A DNA stretch of 64,000 nucleotides from Cunninghamia lanceolata. Lineage: Eukaryota; Streptophyta; Pinopsida; Cupressales; Cupressaceae. The stretch covers positions 17,616,501-17,680,500 of the forward strand of contig BSBN01000254.1 of the NCBI GenBank assembly GCA_027924645.1, read 5' to 3'. Each line of letters begins with the position of its first letter. The first letter of the stretch is position 1. Positions 46,327 to 57,542 of this stretch are shown one piece after another. The position numbers and the translations under genes were made by a program. The notes under the pieces were generated by a model. The model saw nothing but the letters and a program-made list of their open reading frames with translations. It was not told the DNA's origin and ran no database searches.

Positions 46327-46337
46327 TTAAGGGGGGG
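46327..46337 (+). promoter_or_regulatory. Copia-4 polypurine tract
   Basis: TTAAGGGGGGG directly before the 3' LTR, the plus-strand primer site. The stretch 45880-46326 is 3' untranslated. Confidence 0.85.
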
Positions 46338-46788
46338 TGTTGGTGTGAACAGGGTTTTCACCTAACCAGTTTACCCTTGTGTGGATAATTCATATTATTT
46401 AACTATTTATTAGTTAAATAATATTCACACATCACACATAATTCACATGTTAAGTTGACTTAGTGAGTCTTTTAGATGTCACTAGTTATTTCTAGTTGTT
46501 GATAGTTGTATTGAGTTGTCTTATCCTACACATGTGCACTAGTTGGCATCCTATCCCCTAGTTGTCATATGTGATAGGAATACGACACTTGTCACATGAC
46601 TACAACTCCTTTGTTGTCATCCTTGCCTTTATAAGAAAGGCTATCTCTCATTGTGTTATATATAGTTTCATATACATTTGTTGTATAGAATCTTGCTCCA
46701 TTGTTTTAGCATCTTCTCTCTTATCGTTGTGTGGAAGGTTGTCTTGATTGCAGGGATCCTGGCTTGCTGAGTCACATTAACTCTTATA
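46338..46788 (+). repeat. Copia-4 3' LTR
   Basis: 451 bp, starting TGTTGGTGTG and ending CTTATA (CA changed to TA), followed by the GGTAT target duplication. Confidence 0.92.
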
Positions 46789-46793
46789 GGTAT

Positions 46794-49199
46794 AAATAGA
46801 GCTAGAGCACCCCAGAAGATGCCTTATTCAGATGATAGATGAGGATTGTCAGTGTTTTTGGGCTCAAGGTGGGTGGTGGGGAGGGAGTGTTGCTATTAGG
46901 TATGCTTTGATTGGGATTTATTCTTGCCAGCATGGCAAGGTTTACTAATATGGAAAATGGCTCCAGGTATTTCTCTTGGGATTATTTCCCTTTTGGTTCC
47001 TTTTATCTTATTTTTACCCCTTGGCCAAATAGTCTAAGATCCATGAGATCCTAGTATTTCCCCTTCTGAGGATGCAAGGAAAAATATCAAAAATGGTTAA
47101 GTCCCATAAAATTCAGAGTTTTCCTTGTGTTTTTCTCTATTATCAAGATGTCAGAGTTTAGGATTCACCTGTTCACTGTGCAAAAGCCCAAATTCCTAAA
47201 CTCTGATCCTTTCCCTTTGCAAAGAGGCTAAGTATTTCACATCAAAATTTGGTCTTTTTGCCTTCCCTCTTCCCTTCCCTTCGGAAGGTGAAAGGTGGAA
47301 GGCCCAAGCTCTCGCCTCCACCAATGTTTTTAAGTTTGGCTTAAGTCCCTTTTCTTTCGGGACTCAAACTTTCTCCCTTCCTCCTTCTTTGGGAAAGAGA
47401 AAGGTATAGAGCTCAAACCCTGATCCCCAATGGTGTCAATATTTTCTAAGGCATTCTATCACTCCGCCATGCTCTTTTGGTGGGCCCCTCACTCATTCAC
47501 AGAACCACAAAATGTTGCCACATGGAAGTGACATCATATAAAAGGCATAGGCTAGAAGATCTAAATTCTAAACTCTACTAATTTTTAATGTTCAAGGTTT
47601 TACAGGATGGATGTTGAGATATCTCTATTTCTTTCTTTGAAGGGATGTAAGGTGAAGCAACGAAGGCCCAAAGCCTAGACACCTAACGCCTTCTTATCAA
47701 ATACATAGACGAAGTGGGGCTTCTCTCCTTCATCTTTCAGATTTGATAAGTGATAAGGTGGAAGGCCCAAGCTCTGAAGTCTGATATGTCAAAGCTCAAC
47801 ATTTTTTCCTTCTAGGGCTATTTTCACCATACAAAACGTGATGGGAATGCTTAGCAACCCCCCTGGTCACCATTAATGCATCTTTAGAGCCCAAGTTCAT
47901 ATGGGAAATAGATTTATCATCCCCCCATGCCATTGTTCCTCATCTGCATTAAATTTCTTGTAGCCATGGCATGGGCAAACCTCCTATTTTAGCAGATTTC
48001 TTGGGTAGAGCCATGTGGGCACAATCTAAGGACACTGAAGTGAAGTTATTGCAACATGGGCGATGGTTCTTTCTTTTTGACCACTCTTCTTTCTTCCATG
48101 ACTACTACAGTGCAATTTTAAAAGCTATATATGCATGTCAAACAAATGTATTTCTATTGGTTGGTTGGTCATTGGGTCTTTATCTAGACTGGAACACTTC
48201 ATGCTTGATCTTGACCTCATGATATTTCCCAGAGCTACATGAATCTGATCAATTGTGTCCTCTTTTGGGCCTCCCTGTCTTTGTTTTAGTTCAACTATGT
48301 GGGGGATGCTATCATTCTATGTCTCCCTAATCTGTATTTAGATTTCCTATCTTTATAGTGGCTATTTAGCCTCTATGATTAATATAAGCAATTAATTTTG
48401 CCTCTCTCATTTTCTTTTACATTGTGTCTATTTGAATGTTGCTCACTTTTTTTATGGATAAAACAATCCCTCTATAAGTTTCAGCATTTTGTTTTGGCCT
48501 CTGTTAGAGATTATATAAGTTTGTTAGTCTATTCAACCTTTGAAATCATTATTGTGTTATGTTTCCTCCAACTAAACATCCTAAATCTTGGTGCATCACC
48601 TCTTTTTATTTTAGTATTCCTTCTATCCCTTTTCCCTAGCAAGTATTAGCACTAGATTTAGCTCATTCTCTGGGCCTTAAGCTCAGAAAGAGGAACTAGC
48701 CTTCTCTAGAGATTTGATCTCAAAATTGTAGGGTCCCACACCTTGAGATCATTCCCATTGTGTCATTATAATGCTTGGAAGTATCCAAGTAGGGTACAAT
48801 TCTATGTGATAATAGTTTCTAGCACGCCCTATGGGTCTAGTTTGATGAGCTTTATTATCCATTGGAGGATTTGGTGTGTCCTTCAACATATCTTACCATT
48901 TAAGATAGTCTTCTTCAACACCATGGTGACTCTACTAAACAAATCCATTGGTGAAGTATCCCAATTGCTTAAATGTTCATCAAAGATCAAAGTTCAGCGA
49001 TACTTTTGATCTTTTCTAGCTTTTAGGAGCATCTCAAATCACTTGGTGACTCTCTTCTGGTATGTTTTTAGTCTCCAAAAGTAGACTTGTTACTCTTGTT
49101 TTCAAAGAATATTTTGATACATCTCTACTTTTCAATGCTCTAGTATGTCAAGATATTATGGAAGTCATGGCCTTTTCCCCCCATCAAGAAGAGGCTTCC
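46794..49199. other. Unassigned stretch with one possible small frame
   Basis: Pre-insertion DNA right of Copia-4. No transposon or RNA gene recognised. The 84-codon frame 47971-48222 (MGKPPILADFLGRAMWAQSK...) has a layout distantly like a DUF4283 segment of LINE ORF1 (RWFFLF ... AI ... LLVGWSLGLYLDW), a weak resemblance. GGTGGAAGGCCCAAGCTCT occurs at about 47294 and again at about 47757. The rest has nothing I can support. Confidence 0.4.
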
Positions 49200-49900
49200 A
49201 TACACCCATCATAACATTCATGCCACTATCATGACCCTACCAAGAAATAGACCCTTTGTGGCCTTCAATGGTGGAAGCCCTCTCAACCTTGCACAATATT
49301 TGACATCCTAGTTTCAGCTCTGAAGGCTATTCCCTTTTTCACTGGTGAAAACTCCACCACACCCGCTGAGCACATCCAAGACATTGTCAGTGTATGCTTC
49401 ATTCACAATGTTACCCAAGACAATGTCGTGGTAAGACTCCTTTCTTCTTCCTTGAAAGGAAAATCTCTCAAGTGGTACAATAGGTTTCCTGCAAATTCAA
49501 TTCATAAATGGGACAATTTAGGAACAAGGCTCCAACAGTGTTTTGAAGATAACGGTGATCATTTGTCCCTAATAGAGAAACCAACCACTATTAAAATGAC
49601 TCCCTATGAATTCATGGTGGATTTTAATTTCATATTTCAAAAAACTTGGTATAGAATCCCACCATTGGTGAGACCTTTTCCTAATTCTACCTTCTTGTGT
49701 TGATTGAGATCCCTGAATAGTGATATTGTTGTAATGATCCAGTCTCTAGTAGGGGATGTGTTACTTAATGCCTATGAGGTAGCTATCAGGATAAAAAATT
49801 GTTTAATCCTAACTAGAAAGATTGCTCTCAAGCCTCCAATGCCATTATTTCTAGAAGCCCCAGTCTTTCAGTCAATTATGGCACTAATTCCTGTTTAGGG
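49200..49900 (+). pseudogene. Gypsy-C: fragment of a Ty3/gypsy gag
   Basis: A partial retrotransposon gag domain on the plus strand. The frame through LKAIPFFTGENSTTPAEHIQ (~49330) and VRLLSSSLKGKSLKWYNRFP (49431-49490) to DNGDHLSL and TPYEF...F matches the capsid-like gag domain of plant gypsy elements. A stop at 49701 precedes a last piece (49704-49898). The fragment ends exactly at the Gypsy-B LTR boundary (49900/49901), so Gypsy-B interrupts it. No pol or LTR of this element is seen. Confidence 0.75.
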
Positions 49901-51381
49901 TGAAAAGTGATAGTTTGTTAAACTAGGTTAAATAATACCATTTCACCGCTAAGCATTGGGAGAACAAGGATCGAGCTTGTGAACAATCTTCTAATCATTT
50001 TGTCTCTCCCTTTATGCTCATGTGGTTATGCAACCTAAGGCCCTAATCAAGATTTTATCAAGTGTTTTCCTTTCAACCAAGTAAAAACCTAATTATGCCT
50101 TAAATCACTAACATATAGAAACTGATGAAGCAATTGGCAAAACTCATCACAGAAGTGTAGAGATAATATTCTAGAGATAGTGTACGTAGAATTTGAATGC
50201 TGCATGGACTAGGGCACCCGCTCCAGTGTCTTGAAAGTTTTTGTACAAGAAAATCCTTTGCACAAGGTGTCTAAGACTACCAAAACACTTCTAGATCCCC
50301 GAAATAACCCCTAGTTGGACTAGGGTGCCCGCTCCAATGTCCCACAAGTCTCAAAATCTAAAAATTTGAAAGTCTATTGTGACTATACCCACAATATCCC
50401 TCTTCTTGTAGCTTCTTTTCATCAGAACCTGTGAAACACAATCTGCACATGCAAAAGAAGGAAATTGTTGCAGCTATATAGGAGCTTGCCTCAGTCAAGC
50501 CTCGTCTTCTATATTTCTACCTCAACAATAGCCAAAGAAAAAGATTTGTAGAAGTGTGTGCAAACCTAACAATGTGTATATGCATAAAAATCAAACCCTA
50601 GATGTCTCAATCAAGGGAAGATCAACAACTTGCTTTGCATCAATAAACACATACAACTTCACCTCAAGGAGAGGAGATAAATGAAGACTTGCATGAACAA
50701 GAAGGTGAATCAGAAATGTCTGCGGAGGATCTCCAAGCTTGTTGTTGGAGGCTTTAACCCTTCTCCCAATTATGCAAAGGGTGTACAAACCCTAGGAAGA
50801 GCAAGATAGACTTAAGATATTGATTCCTAATCTTCATCCATGGTCTCCAAGATAGCAAATAAAGAATACTTTGAATAGCTTCAACAAGTCACTGATCTTC
50901 AATGGCAATTGCAACAAAGTTTTGGCATCAAGCTTCCATAAGAATTATGTGTCATAAAATGATTTGCAAATGTCTTTTTATATCTAACTTTAGGGAATTC
51001 AAATTTTGAAATAACGTCTCGATATCACGCAAAAATTGAGAATTTGAAAACAAAATCCCGAGGCACTTAGCGAGAACCAACACCCCACCAAAATTCAAAA
51101 TCTCATGAAATGGGGGAGGACTAGGGCGCAGGCGCCCAAGTCCAATCCCCCAATTTCAGCTTAGATCTACATTTTTGGGGGTTCTAGGGACCCAATTCTC
51201 AAATCTCTTTCTGGGTTCTATCAATAAGTTACCTCAAAAAGTGAATAGACTGCTCCTAGACTAAGTCAATCAAGGTTTTGGAAAGGCCAAAAAAGAAAAG
51301 GTTGAGTGGTCACCAAGAGTGAGGAGCTAAACTGAGAGAAATTGTACCATTCCATACAGGAGGACAATTTCTAATGTTACA
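49901..51381 (-). repeat. Gypsy-B 3' LTR
   Basis: 1,481 bp. Plus-strand start TGAAAAGTGA at 49901 and end TGTTACA at 51381; on the minus strand it starts TGTAACATTAG directly after a polypurine tract. A minus-strand TATATAG lies at about 50475-50481. It contains three GGACTAGGG(C/T)RC-type motifs (50206, 50317, 51118). It has no gene: the short frame 50788-50591 has no recognisable content. With one LTR visible, the boundaries rest on the tract, the TG/CA ends and the abrupt end of the older gag at 49900. Confidence 0.65.
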
Positions 51382-51396
51382 TTTAGCCCCCACTTT
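51382..51396 (-). promoter_or_regulatory. Gypsy-B polypurine tract
   Basis: The minus strand reads AAAGTGGGGGCTAAA followed by TGTAACATTAG, the expected tract-LTR junction. Confidence 0.75.
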
Positions 51397-52047
51397 AGTG
51401 GCCATATGACACTACGTGCATATGCAACTAAAGCAAAGTAAATACATCAATCATGAAAATGATACCCAAAAGGATACTATAGAGGAAGTTGAAGTGTTGT
51501 CACCGAGAAGGAATAAGCCCCCAAGTATGCAATCCTACAAGACCACAAAGTTAGGAACCATATCCTGCAAAGGAACATTTGTCAACAAAATTATAAATCA
51601 AATCAACCTGCGACCACCACCAATGAGTCAGTATCAAAAATGCTAAGGGGCTTGCGGGATGGAACATGGTGAGGGAGGAAATCAAGGGAGATATATGCCC
51701 CACCTTGTTTCTGCTTGCTTAGTCTGAGAGTAGAAACAAGGATATATCCACGCACGTCAATTTCAAGGGAAATGTGTTATGAGGGTCATTTGAAGAAACA
51801 ACACTCAAACACAACACATTGGGTAAGAACGAGAGTGGAACCAAGATTCTAATGCAACAAATGGCACTGAAATTGGGGCTTGACAGCTCAAGAAAAGGGC
51901 TCCGAAGTGAAAGAGTGCACTTTTACACCTAGTTAGGGATAGGATTTCTCACTCATGTTATGTAAAAGGGAGTTGTCACTTATCACTTAACTCATTCTTG
52001 TTTCTTGTCATTGTAGAGAAAGAGAGAAGGAGAATAGGAGAACAACC
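51397..52047 (+). promoter_or_regulatory. Upstream region of the PMD gene
   Basis: 650 bp without a recognised gene between the tract and the PMD gene; the frame 51416-51646 has no recognisable content. It would hold the plus-strand promoter and a leader with GA-rich AGAGAAAGAGAGAAGGAG just before the ATG at 52048. I cannot point to a convincing TATA box. Confidence 0.3.
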
Positions 52048-52231
52048 ATGCTGAGCTGACGTCCATACCATCCACCACGACTAGAGATGCTCCGAGCCCG
52101 AGTGGCGGAGAAACACTTTGAGGCCGAGGTAGGGTCCTGATTCTATCCTTTTGTCGTCTTTCATTGTACTTTTTCTTTCACACTTTATCAATGTTTGTGC
52201 CAAGGGGGAAAGGTGGAAAGGGTTCCTAGAC

Positions 52232-52380
52232 AGGGGTGCCCAAGTCCACCTAGGGCGCTAGAGTCTCTCTAGGGTGTCCTAGTCCCACAGGGGCACCAGT
52301 GTCCCTCTGGGGTACCCTAGTCTTCCTGGGGCACCCTAGTCTTCCTAGGGCACCCTAGTCTTTCTGGGGTGCCCTAGTCC
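52232..52380 (+). repeat. GC-rich minisatellite, ~19-20 bp unit, about eight copies
   Basis: Units of the form GGGGCACCCTAGTCTTCCT, diverged at the left and near-identical in the middle (52309-52366). It lies between PMD exon 1 and the PMD core, in the presumed first intron. The same GGGC(G/A)CCC...AGTCC wording recurs in the Gypsy-B LTR. Confidence 0.85.
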
Positions 52381-54027
52381 ATAAAGGACACAGGCCCTAG
52401 GCACAGGTACTCTATTTAGTTTTTGATAGCTTATTTTAGTTTCTAGCAGGGATTCTGATATTCTTGCTTACTTTTGATCTATCAGATGTCCCTGAGATGA
52501 GCGAGCACACAGGTGGTCATCTGATGGCACTTATGTGAGAGTGCGCTAGCACTTTGACTATTACAGAGAGAGAGCACTTACAGACAATAGGCCTATGGTG
52601 GGTGTTTGAGATACCCACAATTAGATTCCACCGCACAATGCTTATGGCACTGATGGAGAGATGGGATGCACATACATCGACATTCCATTTACCGACTGGT
52701 GAGATTACCATCACACTAGAGGATGTATTTAGGATCCTTTGACTTTCGATCCGAGAAGAGACAGTGAGGGTTGTTGGACATCGCTAAGAGGAGCATACTC
52801 TGGAGAGTTAGCTATACTGCTTGGGTTGCACTGTATCACAGGCAGAGCAAGGACATATTTAGCTTTGTTTACTAAAGTAGGGATGTAGAGACATTTCCTT
52901 ACTATGGAGGATCATGATTGTCACAATCGCACTAGATATCACACTAGATGGACAAGGCACTCACCTTCATGGGGGTCTTGTTCATACTATAAAAGTGATG
53001 GAGGAGCATTAGACTATCTACGCATGGGGGTGCAGTATGCTTGCGCACCTATATCATGACTTGGGGCAATATGTCCACTACAAGATGCAGAGTTTGATGG
53101 TCTACACATTATTACAGGTTTGGGCCTTTGAGCACATTAGGAGCACACAGTCGATGGGTTATCCCATAGAGGTAGCGTTCACCCATCTGTGCATCTATGC
53201 CTACCCACTAGTCAAGTGCTGGAGGCACGGTAATCTGTTATACTTGAGAGTAGTATTTGATAGATTACAGCCTGGTGACATCATCTGGAGACCGTGTCAT
53301 GGCTACATCAGATGGCCTGGTGAGTAGAGGTAGTTAGCTCAGATGCAGAGGGATCAGCTAATGGCTGGTCATCTCGATCATACTGTATCTTGGTTCTATT
53401 TTGACAGGGTGGCATGATAGTTTAGATAGGTACAAGATGTTCCTGTAGTTCATTCGAGCTACGCACGTGCAGCTCAGAGTGTAGTCAGAGCCAATATTAT
53501 CTGACAGCTGACTATAGCAGACGTACCACTTAGCAACGACAAGGGTCCTGAGGATGTAGAGCTGGTATCAGATGTAGATGATGTTGGGTGTACCAGAGCA
53601 TATTGGACCTGGTGGCACACAGCACGGCCTGCACCTATCTTTCCACCCAAGCACCCTACAGGAGATGCCTAACCTTGGCTCGGTCACTCTAGTGACACAA
53701 GGGTGGAGGATGATGTCAGCAACTTTGCAAGATACTACGATCTTGAGGAGGGTATGGAGAAGGATGAGAATGAGTCTGAGGAGATCCCATCATAGTACAT
53801 CTTCAAAGCAAGATCGTGACAGAGCCAGCAGGAGGCAGACACTAACGAGGAGACCAGGTCGAGACCACGGTCTAGGGCTCATGGTTCTACTCCCATAGAC
53901 GATGTGATTCCCAGTCAGATAGAGAGAGGGGAGAATAGTAGGTCTATGCCCCTAGCCGCAAATTAGATAATAGAGCTCATCACACTGTCGACAGTCTAAG
54001 ATCCATCCTGGCGAGATGGAGATCTAG

Positions 54028-54130
54028 GTAAGGTTGCATTTATTAGTTTATGTTTTAGATAGTTTATTATTTGTGATTTTTATATGGGATTCTAACATCT
54101 ATCTCATCCTTTGTTTTGCAATTGGGACAG
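54028..54130 (+). other. Probable intron in the PMD gene
   Basis: 103 bp from CTAG/GTAAGG to a pyrimidine-rich TTTGTTTTGCAATTGGGACAG end. T-rich, with good consensus at both ends. Confidence 0.5.
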
Positions 54131-54640
54131 ACGCATCATGAGACTTTGTGAGTCATGTCATCAGAGACATAGTACTGTCAGATGCTTCAAAGCAGCAGGT
54201 GCGGGTGGGTTATTCACTGTGATCATCTGTTGGGCAGCATGTTGAGTTATTTATGTCTGTTGTCAAATATAGGACTGTTATAGAGGCCATGCTAGAGCAG
54301 TCTGCATGAGAGAGAGGAGTTTTGATAGAAAGCTGAGCACGTTGAGACTAAGCTCAAGGCACAGCGAGAGCAGACAGTAGTGGTTCCTACATCAGGGGGA
54401 GAGCTAGCTGTCAGTGAGTTCTTTTTGCGGGAGGTCTAGCAGGCAAGAGCTGATAGAGACAGTGCTCAGACTAAGAGAGACTGATACCAGAGGATGTACC
54501 AGGAGGCACATGAGCAGATGATAGAGATGAGAGGTGAGATCAGGGGGTTATGATCGCAAAGCATCTCTAGGAGTCATTCGCGATCCGTAGCCACACATGG
54601 TCAGGCTTCTGTCACTCGCACACCGTGAGGGCCTGAGGGT

Positions 54641-55099
54641 ACTGGCAATCAAGGCTCAACTATGTGATTCATAGACTCTAGGCTCTATGACATCCTATTT
54701 TATTTTGATAGATAGTCGACTTGGATGTATTCATGAAACTGAGATAGATATATGATGTTTTATTTCATTTTATCTATGTGTAAAGGCTTTTGATCTATCA
54801 CATGTGATTTTTGTAAAATGCAACTAGTGATGATGTCTAAATTCTATAATTAATGCTATTGTAGTAACACATGTAGTTACAAGCACAATGATTAATTATT
54901 TTACACATAATTTTAACTTCCATGCTATATTTAGTTAATACAAAAGTGATCTAAGCAATGACTACTTAAACATGATGAAACAATGATTAACTGAACAAAG
55001 ATATAATGCAAAATGAATTAAGACAAAACAATACTATCTTGTCAAAATTGAAGCTAATCTATGTGCTAAATTAGCTTAGGAATGTTTGACATTAGACCT
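54641..55099. other. Spacer between PMD gene and Gypsy-B pol end
   Basis: About 460 AT-rich bases between two convergent genes. No gene or repeat seen. Confidence 0.5.
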
Positions 55100-56115
55100 T
55101 TATGTATAAAATATTTTTAGGTGCGCTGCATTAATAGGTTCTTTAAGCAGAAAACCTTGCTCATCAGCTAATTTATATGCTCCGGATCCAAAGGCTTCAG
55201 TAATTATATATGGTCCAAGCTAATTAGGGTTGAACTTACTTTTTTCACCAGGCAGTGCATTTATATTGCATTGATTTTCATAAAGAACCAAGTCCCCAAC
55301 ATTAAATGAACATTGTATGACTTGCACATTATAGGCTTGTTGTATTCCTTTTTGATAAGCCTTGATATGTTCAAGAGCGTTAATATGTCTTTCATCAAGC
55401 ATCTCAAGTTCCTATAATCTTTTCTCACGTTCTATGTCATCATCCATGATGTCACTTAGGGAAATTTGCAAAGAAGGAATTTCTAACTCTAAGGGCATTA
55501 TCGCGTCTGCACCATAGACGAGATATATGGTGTTACCCATAGCTGTTTGAATACTTGTTCTGTAGGCCCATAAGGCATAGGATAATTGCGTATGCCAATC
55601 TTTTTGATGTTTATTAATAGTTTTCCTTAGAATCTATCCAATAACCTTGTTTGAAGCTTTTTCTTGGCCATTTGATTGAGGATAATAAGGCATAGAGAAG
55701 TGATGTTGTATATGATATTTTTTGAGGAACTTTTTCATGTCCTTGTTCTTAAATGGTGTACCATTGTTGAAAACAAAGGAGGAAGGTATTCCAAATGGAT
55801 AATATATGTTATCCTGTATAAATTGATAGATTACATCGGCGGTTGTGGATTGCAAAGGGACCGCTTCGACCCATTTTGTAAAATAATTAGTAGCAATAAT
55901 TATAAACATATGCCTTTGAGAGGAGGGCGGGGAAATTTTACCAACAATATCCAAGTCCCAGATAGAAAATGGCCATGGTGACACCTAGGCACAAAGCTCT
56001 TAAGCAGGAGCATGGATCAGGTGTTTATGTTGTTGACATTACGGGCATCTCTTGACATAAGCAAAGGAATCTTGTTCCATATGCTGCCAATAATACCCCA
56101 TACGTAACAGTTTTT
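55100..56115 (-). pseudogene. Gypsy-B integrase, downstream part
   Basis: Ty3/gypsy integrase core and C-terminus on the minus strand. HMEQDSFAYVKRC (~56085-56050) ends the HHCC domain. The core follows: Asp in WDLDIVGKISPP (~55950), then the second catalytic site as FNNGTPFKN (~55765), where the usual Asp is Asn, then Glu in NGQEKASNKVIG (~55660). The C-terminal part reads LGPYIITEAFGSGAYKLADE and ends KIFYT with TAA at 55102-55100. Stops lie near 55633, 55410 and 55218. It joins to 63382 once Copia-3 is removed. Confidence 0.85.
56081..56115 (+). repeat. 35-bp target duplication, left copy
   Basis: ATGCTGCCAATAATACCCCA and the next 15 bases recur at 63382-63416 with one mismatch, directly bordering the two ends of Copia-3. 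Confidence 0.85.
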
Positions 56116-57487
56116 CCAAGTATGGCCCTAACAGGTGTTGTCATTAATGTCAACATACTCCTATTGCATTGATGATAGGGATTGTATGACCTGTGTGCTG
56201 AGGATATTGAGAAAATTAGTCCTAATCAGGAACAGAGAAAAATAGTGAAGACAGTGAGCTAAATATCCTAGCTAAGATGAAGATCAAAGGATGCGCATCA
56301 AAGGGTTTGTAGATATGTGTCTTAAGATGATCCAGTAAAGATTTTAGAGGTCCGCATGAAGATCTGAAGTTGTGGCCGCTCAAGTAAAACCAGTTCTAGC
56401 AGATGTTTAGAGGTGACAAAGTGACACAGATAGGTCCGGTGAGATCCAGAAATGAAATATCTTGTTTTGTGGATTTGGTGAAGTGTTTAGGAAGTTAATG
56501 TGAATTGACAACTCAATTGGTTCATGGTCTGGAGGTCCGCAAGCATCTATTCCATTGTGACAGTGATGACAGACTGTGTTCATGAGGTTTCGGATGAAGG
56601 AGAGAATGAATTCAATAAGCAGATGTAGTGTGGATGTTCTTGGTGATTCAAGCAAGCTTGTGGAGGTCTTTAGATCGTGTCCAATTTGTGTTGATGGTCT
56701 GCATTAGAGTTTGAGCTCGCAATTGAAGAATTACTTCTAGATGATGGTGTTCTTCCTAATTCTAGCCGACCGAATGAGTTACACATCCTGTGGATGATCT
56801 TGAAGATGTTATGTGAGGATTGGCATGTTCCTAAATGAAGATTGAAGTCTCAGATCTATATGGCCAATAGTGTGTTGATCCACGTGAAGTCTTTTTCTAA
56901 TTAGTCATGTTGTATTTATGTATTTGCTCTGTAATTTATGCCGACTTGGATGATTATCCCTAAGTTGATGTCTTGTATAAATAAGGAGTTGCAAAGTCAT
57001 TTCAAAGGTATCTTGTGGAGATGAGAGTGTGGTAGAGAAGAGAAGGGTGAAAGGCAGAGTAGAAGTTTTGGGTTTAAATGGAATTGACTCAAGCATGGTG
57101 AAGATGCTATTCTTTAATTTCAAGTATGTAATACTTATTATTCTGTAGACAGTGTGTCTCCTATAGGTAGTGAGCCTCTTGTGAGCAGTGTGCTCGAGCA
57201 GTGAGCCCTAATTGGCATGTGCCATTTGGTTCTTTCTATTCTTCCAACAGAGAATACATTCTTTGGTTAGTCACCCCATGGTTTTTCCCTTAACCAGGTT
57301 TTCCACGTCAAAATCTTGGTGTCTCATGTGTTAATGTGTTTATGCTCTTGATTTAATGCATTGTATTTCCATGATTGATTTATTATTATGCTATTGAATT
57401 ACAAAGTGGATTTAAGTGTTTAAATGGAAGAAAGTTTTTGGACAACTAATTCACCCCCCCTCTCAATTGTCTATCCTAAATCTAACA
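56116..57487 (+). repeat. Copia-3 5' LTR
   Basis: About 1,372 bp. It starts CCAAGTATGG where the 3' LTR has TGTTGCAAGTATGG, so the terminal TG is absent. TATAAATA at 56976-56983. Imperfect ~18-bp repeats (GTAGGCAGTGAGCCTCTT type) lie at about 57148-57210. It ends AATCTAACA. Confidence 0.9.
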
Positions 57488-57488
57488 A

Positions 57489-57510
57489 TTGGTATCAGAT
57501 CCAAGTTCCT
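57489..57510 (+). promoter_or_regulatory. Copia-3 primer-binding site
   Basis: TTGGTATCAGATCCAAGTTC just after the LTR, an initiator-Met variant shared with LARD-1. Confidence 0.88.
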
Positions 57511-57542
57511 CTTAGAGAGCTTAACCGCTGAGAAGATCCAGG

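Larger units (their letters stand above)
41509..46793 (+). mobile_element. Copia-4: gag-protease-only Copia element
   Basis: The element is 41514-46788, flanked by GGTAT (41509-41513, 46789-46793). It has LTRs of 449 and 451 bp, an initiator-Met primer site, a 2-kb leader, a 633-codon gag-protease frame and a strong polypurine tract. No integrase, RT or RNase H is present, and the spacing leaves no room for them, so it must be mobilised in trans. LTRs differ at roughly 29 positions plus a 2-bp indel by my count (about 6.5%), older than Copia-1 if rates are equal. Confidence 0.93.
52048..54640 (+). pseudogene. Plant mobile domain (PMD) gene in antisense within Gypsy-B
   Basis: A PMD-type protein gene. 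Exon 1 may be 52048-52128 (LEMLRARVAEKHFEAE, then GAG/GTAGGG). The PMD core lies in one frame, 52485-53327: MLMALMERWDAHTSTFHLPT, GEITITLEDVFRIL, YAW then MLAHLYHDLGQYV, LLQVWAFEHI. These match the family's RWR.ETHTFHL..GE.T.TL.DV..LL and YAWG..LA.LY patterns. The frame continues past 53327 into an Asp/Glu-rich tail; a likely intron is 54028-54130 (CTAG/GTAAGG to GGGACAG/ACG); coiled-coil-like sequence follows (~54290-54560). About ten stops. PMD proteins are known as host silencing or genome-stability factors and as transposon cargo; the function here is unknown. Confidence 0.72.

Noticed and set aside
46850..47100. Possible chloroplast insert suggested by hydrophobic short translations
   Set aside because: No stretch I could match to a plastid gene; the resemblance rested on a few residues.
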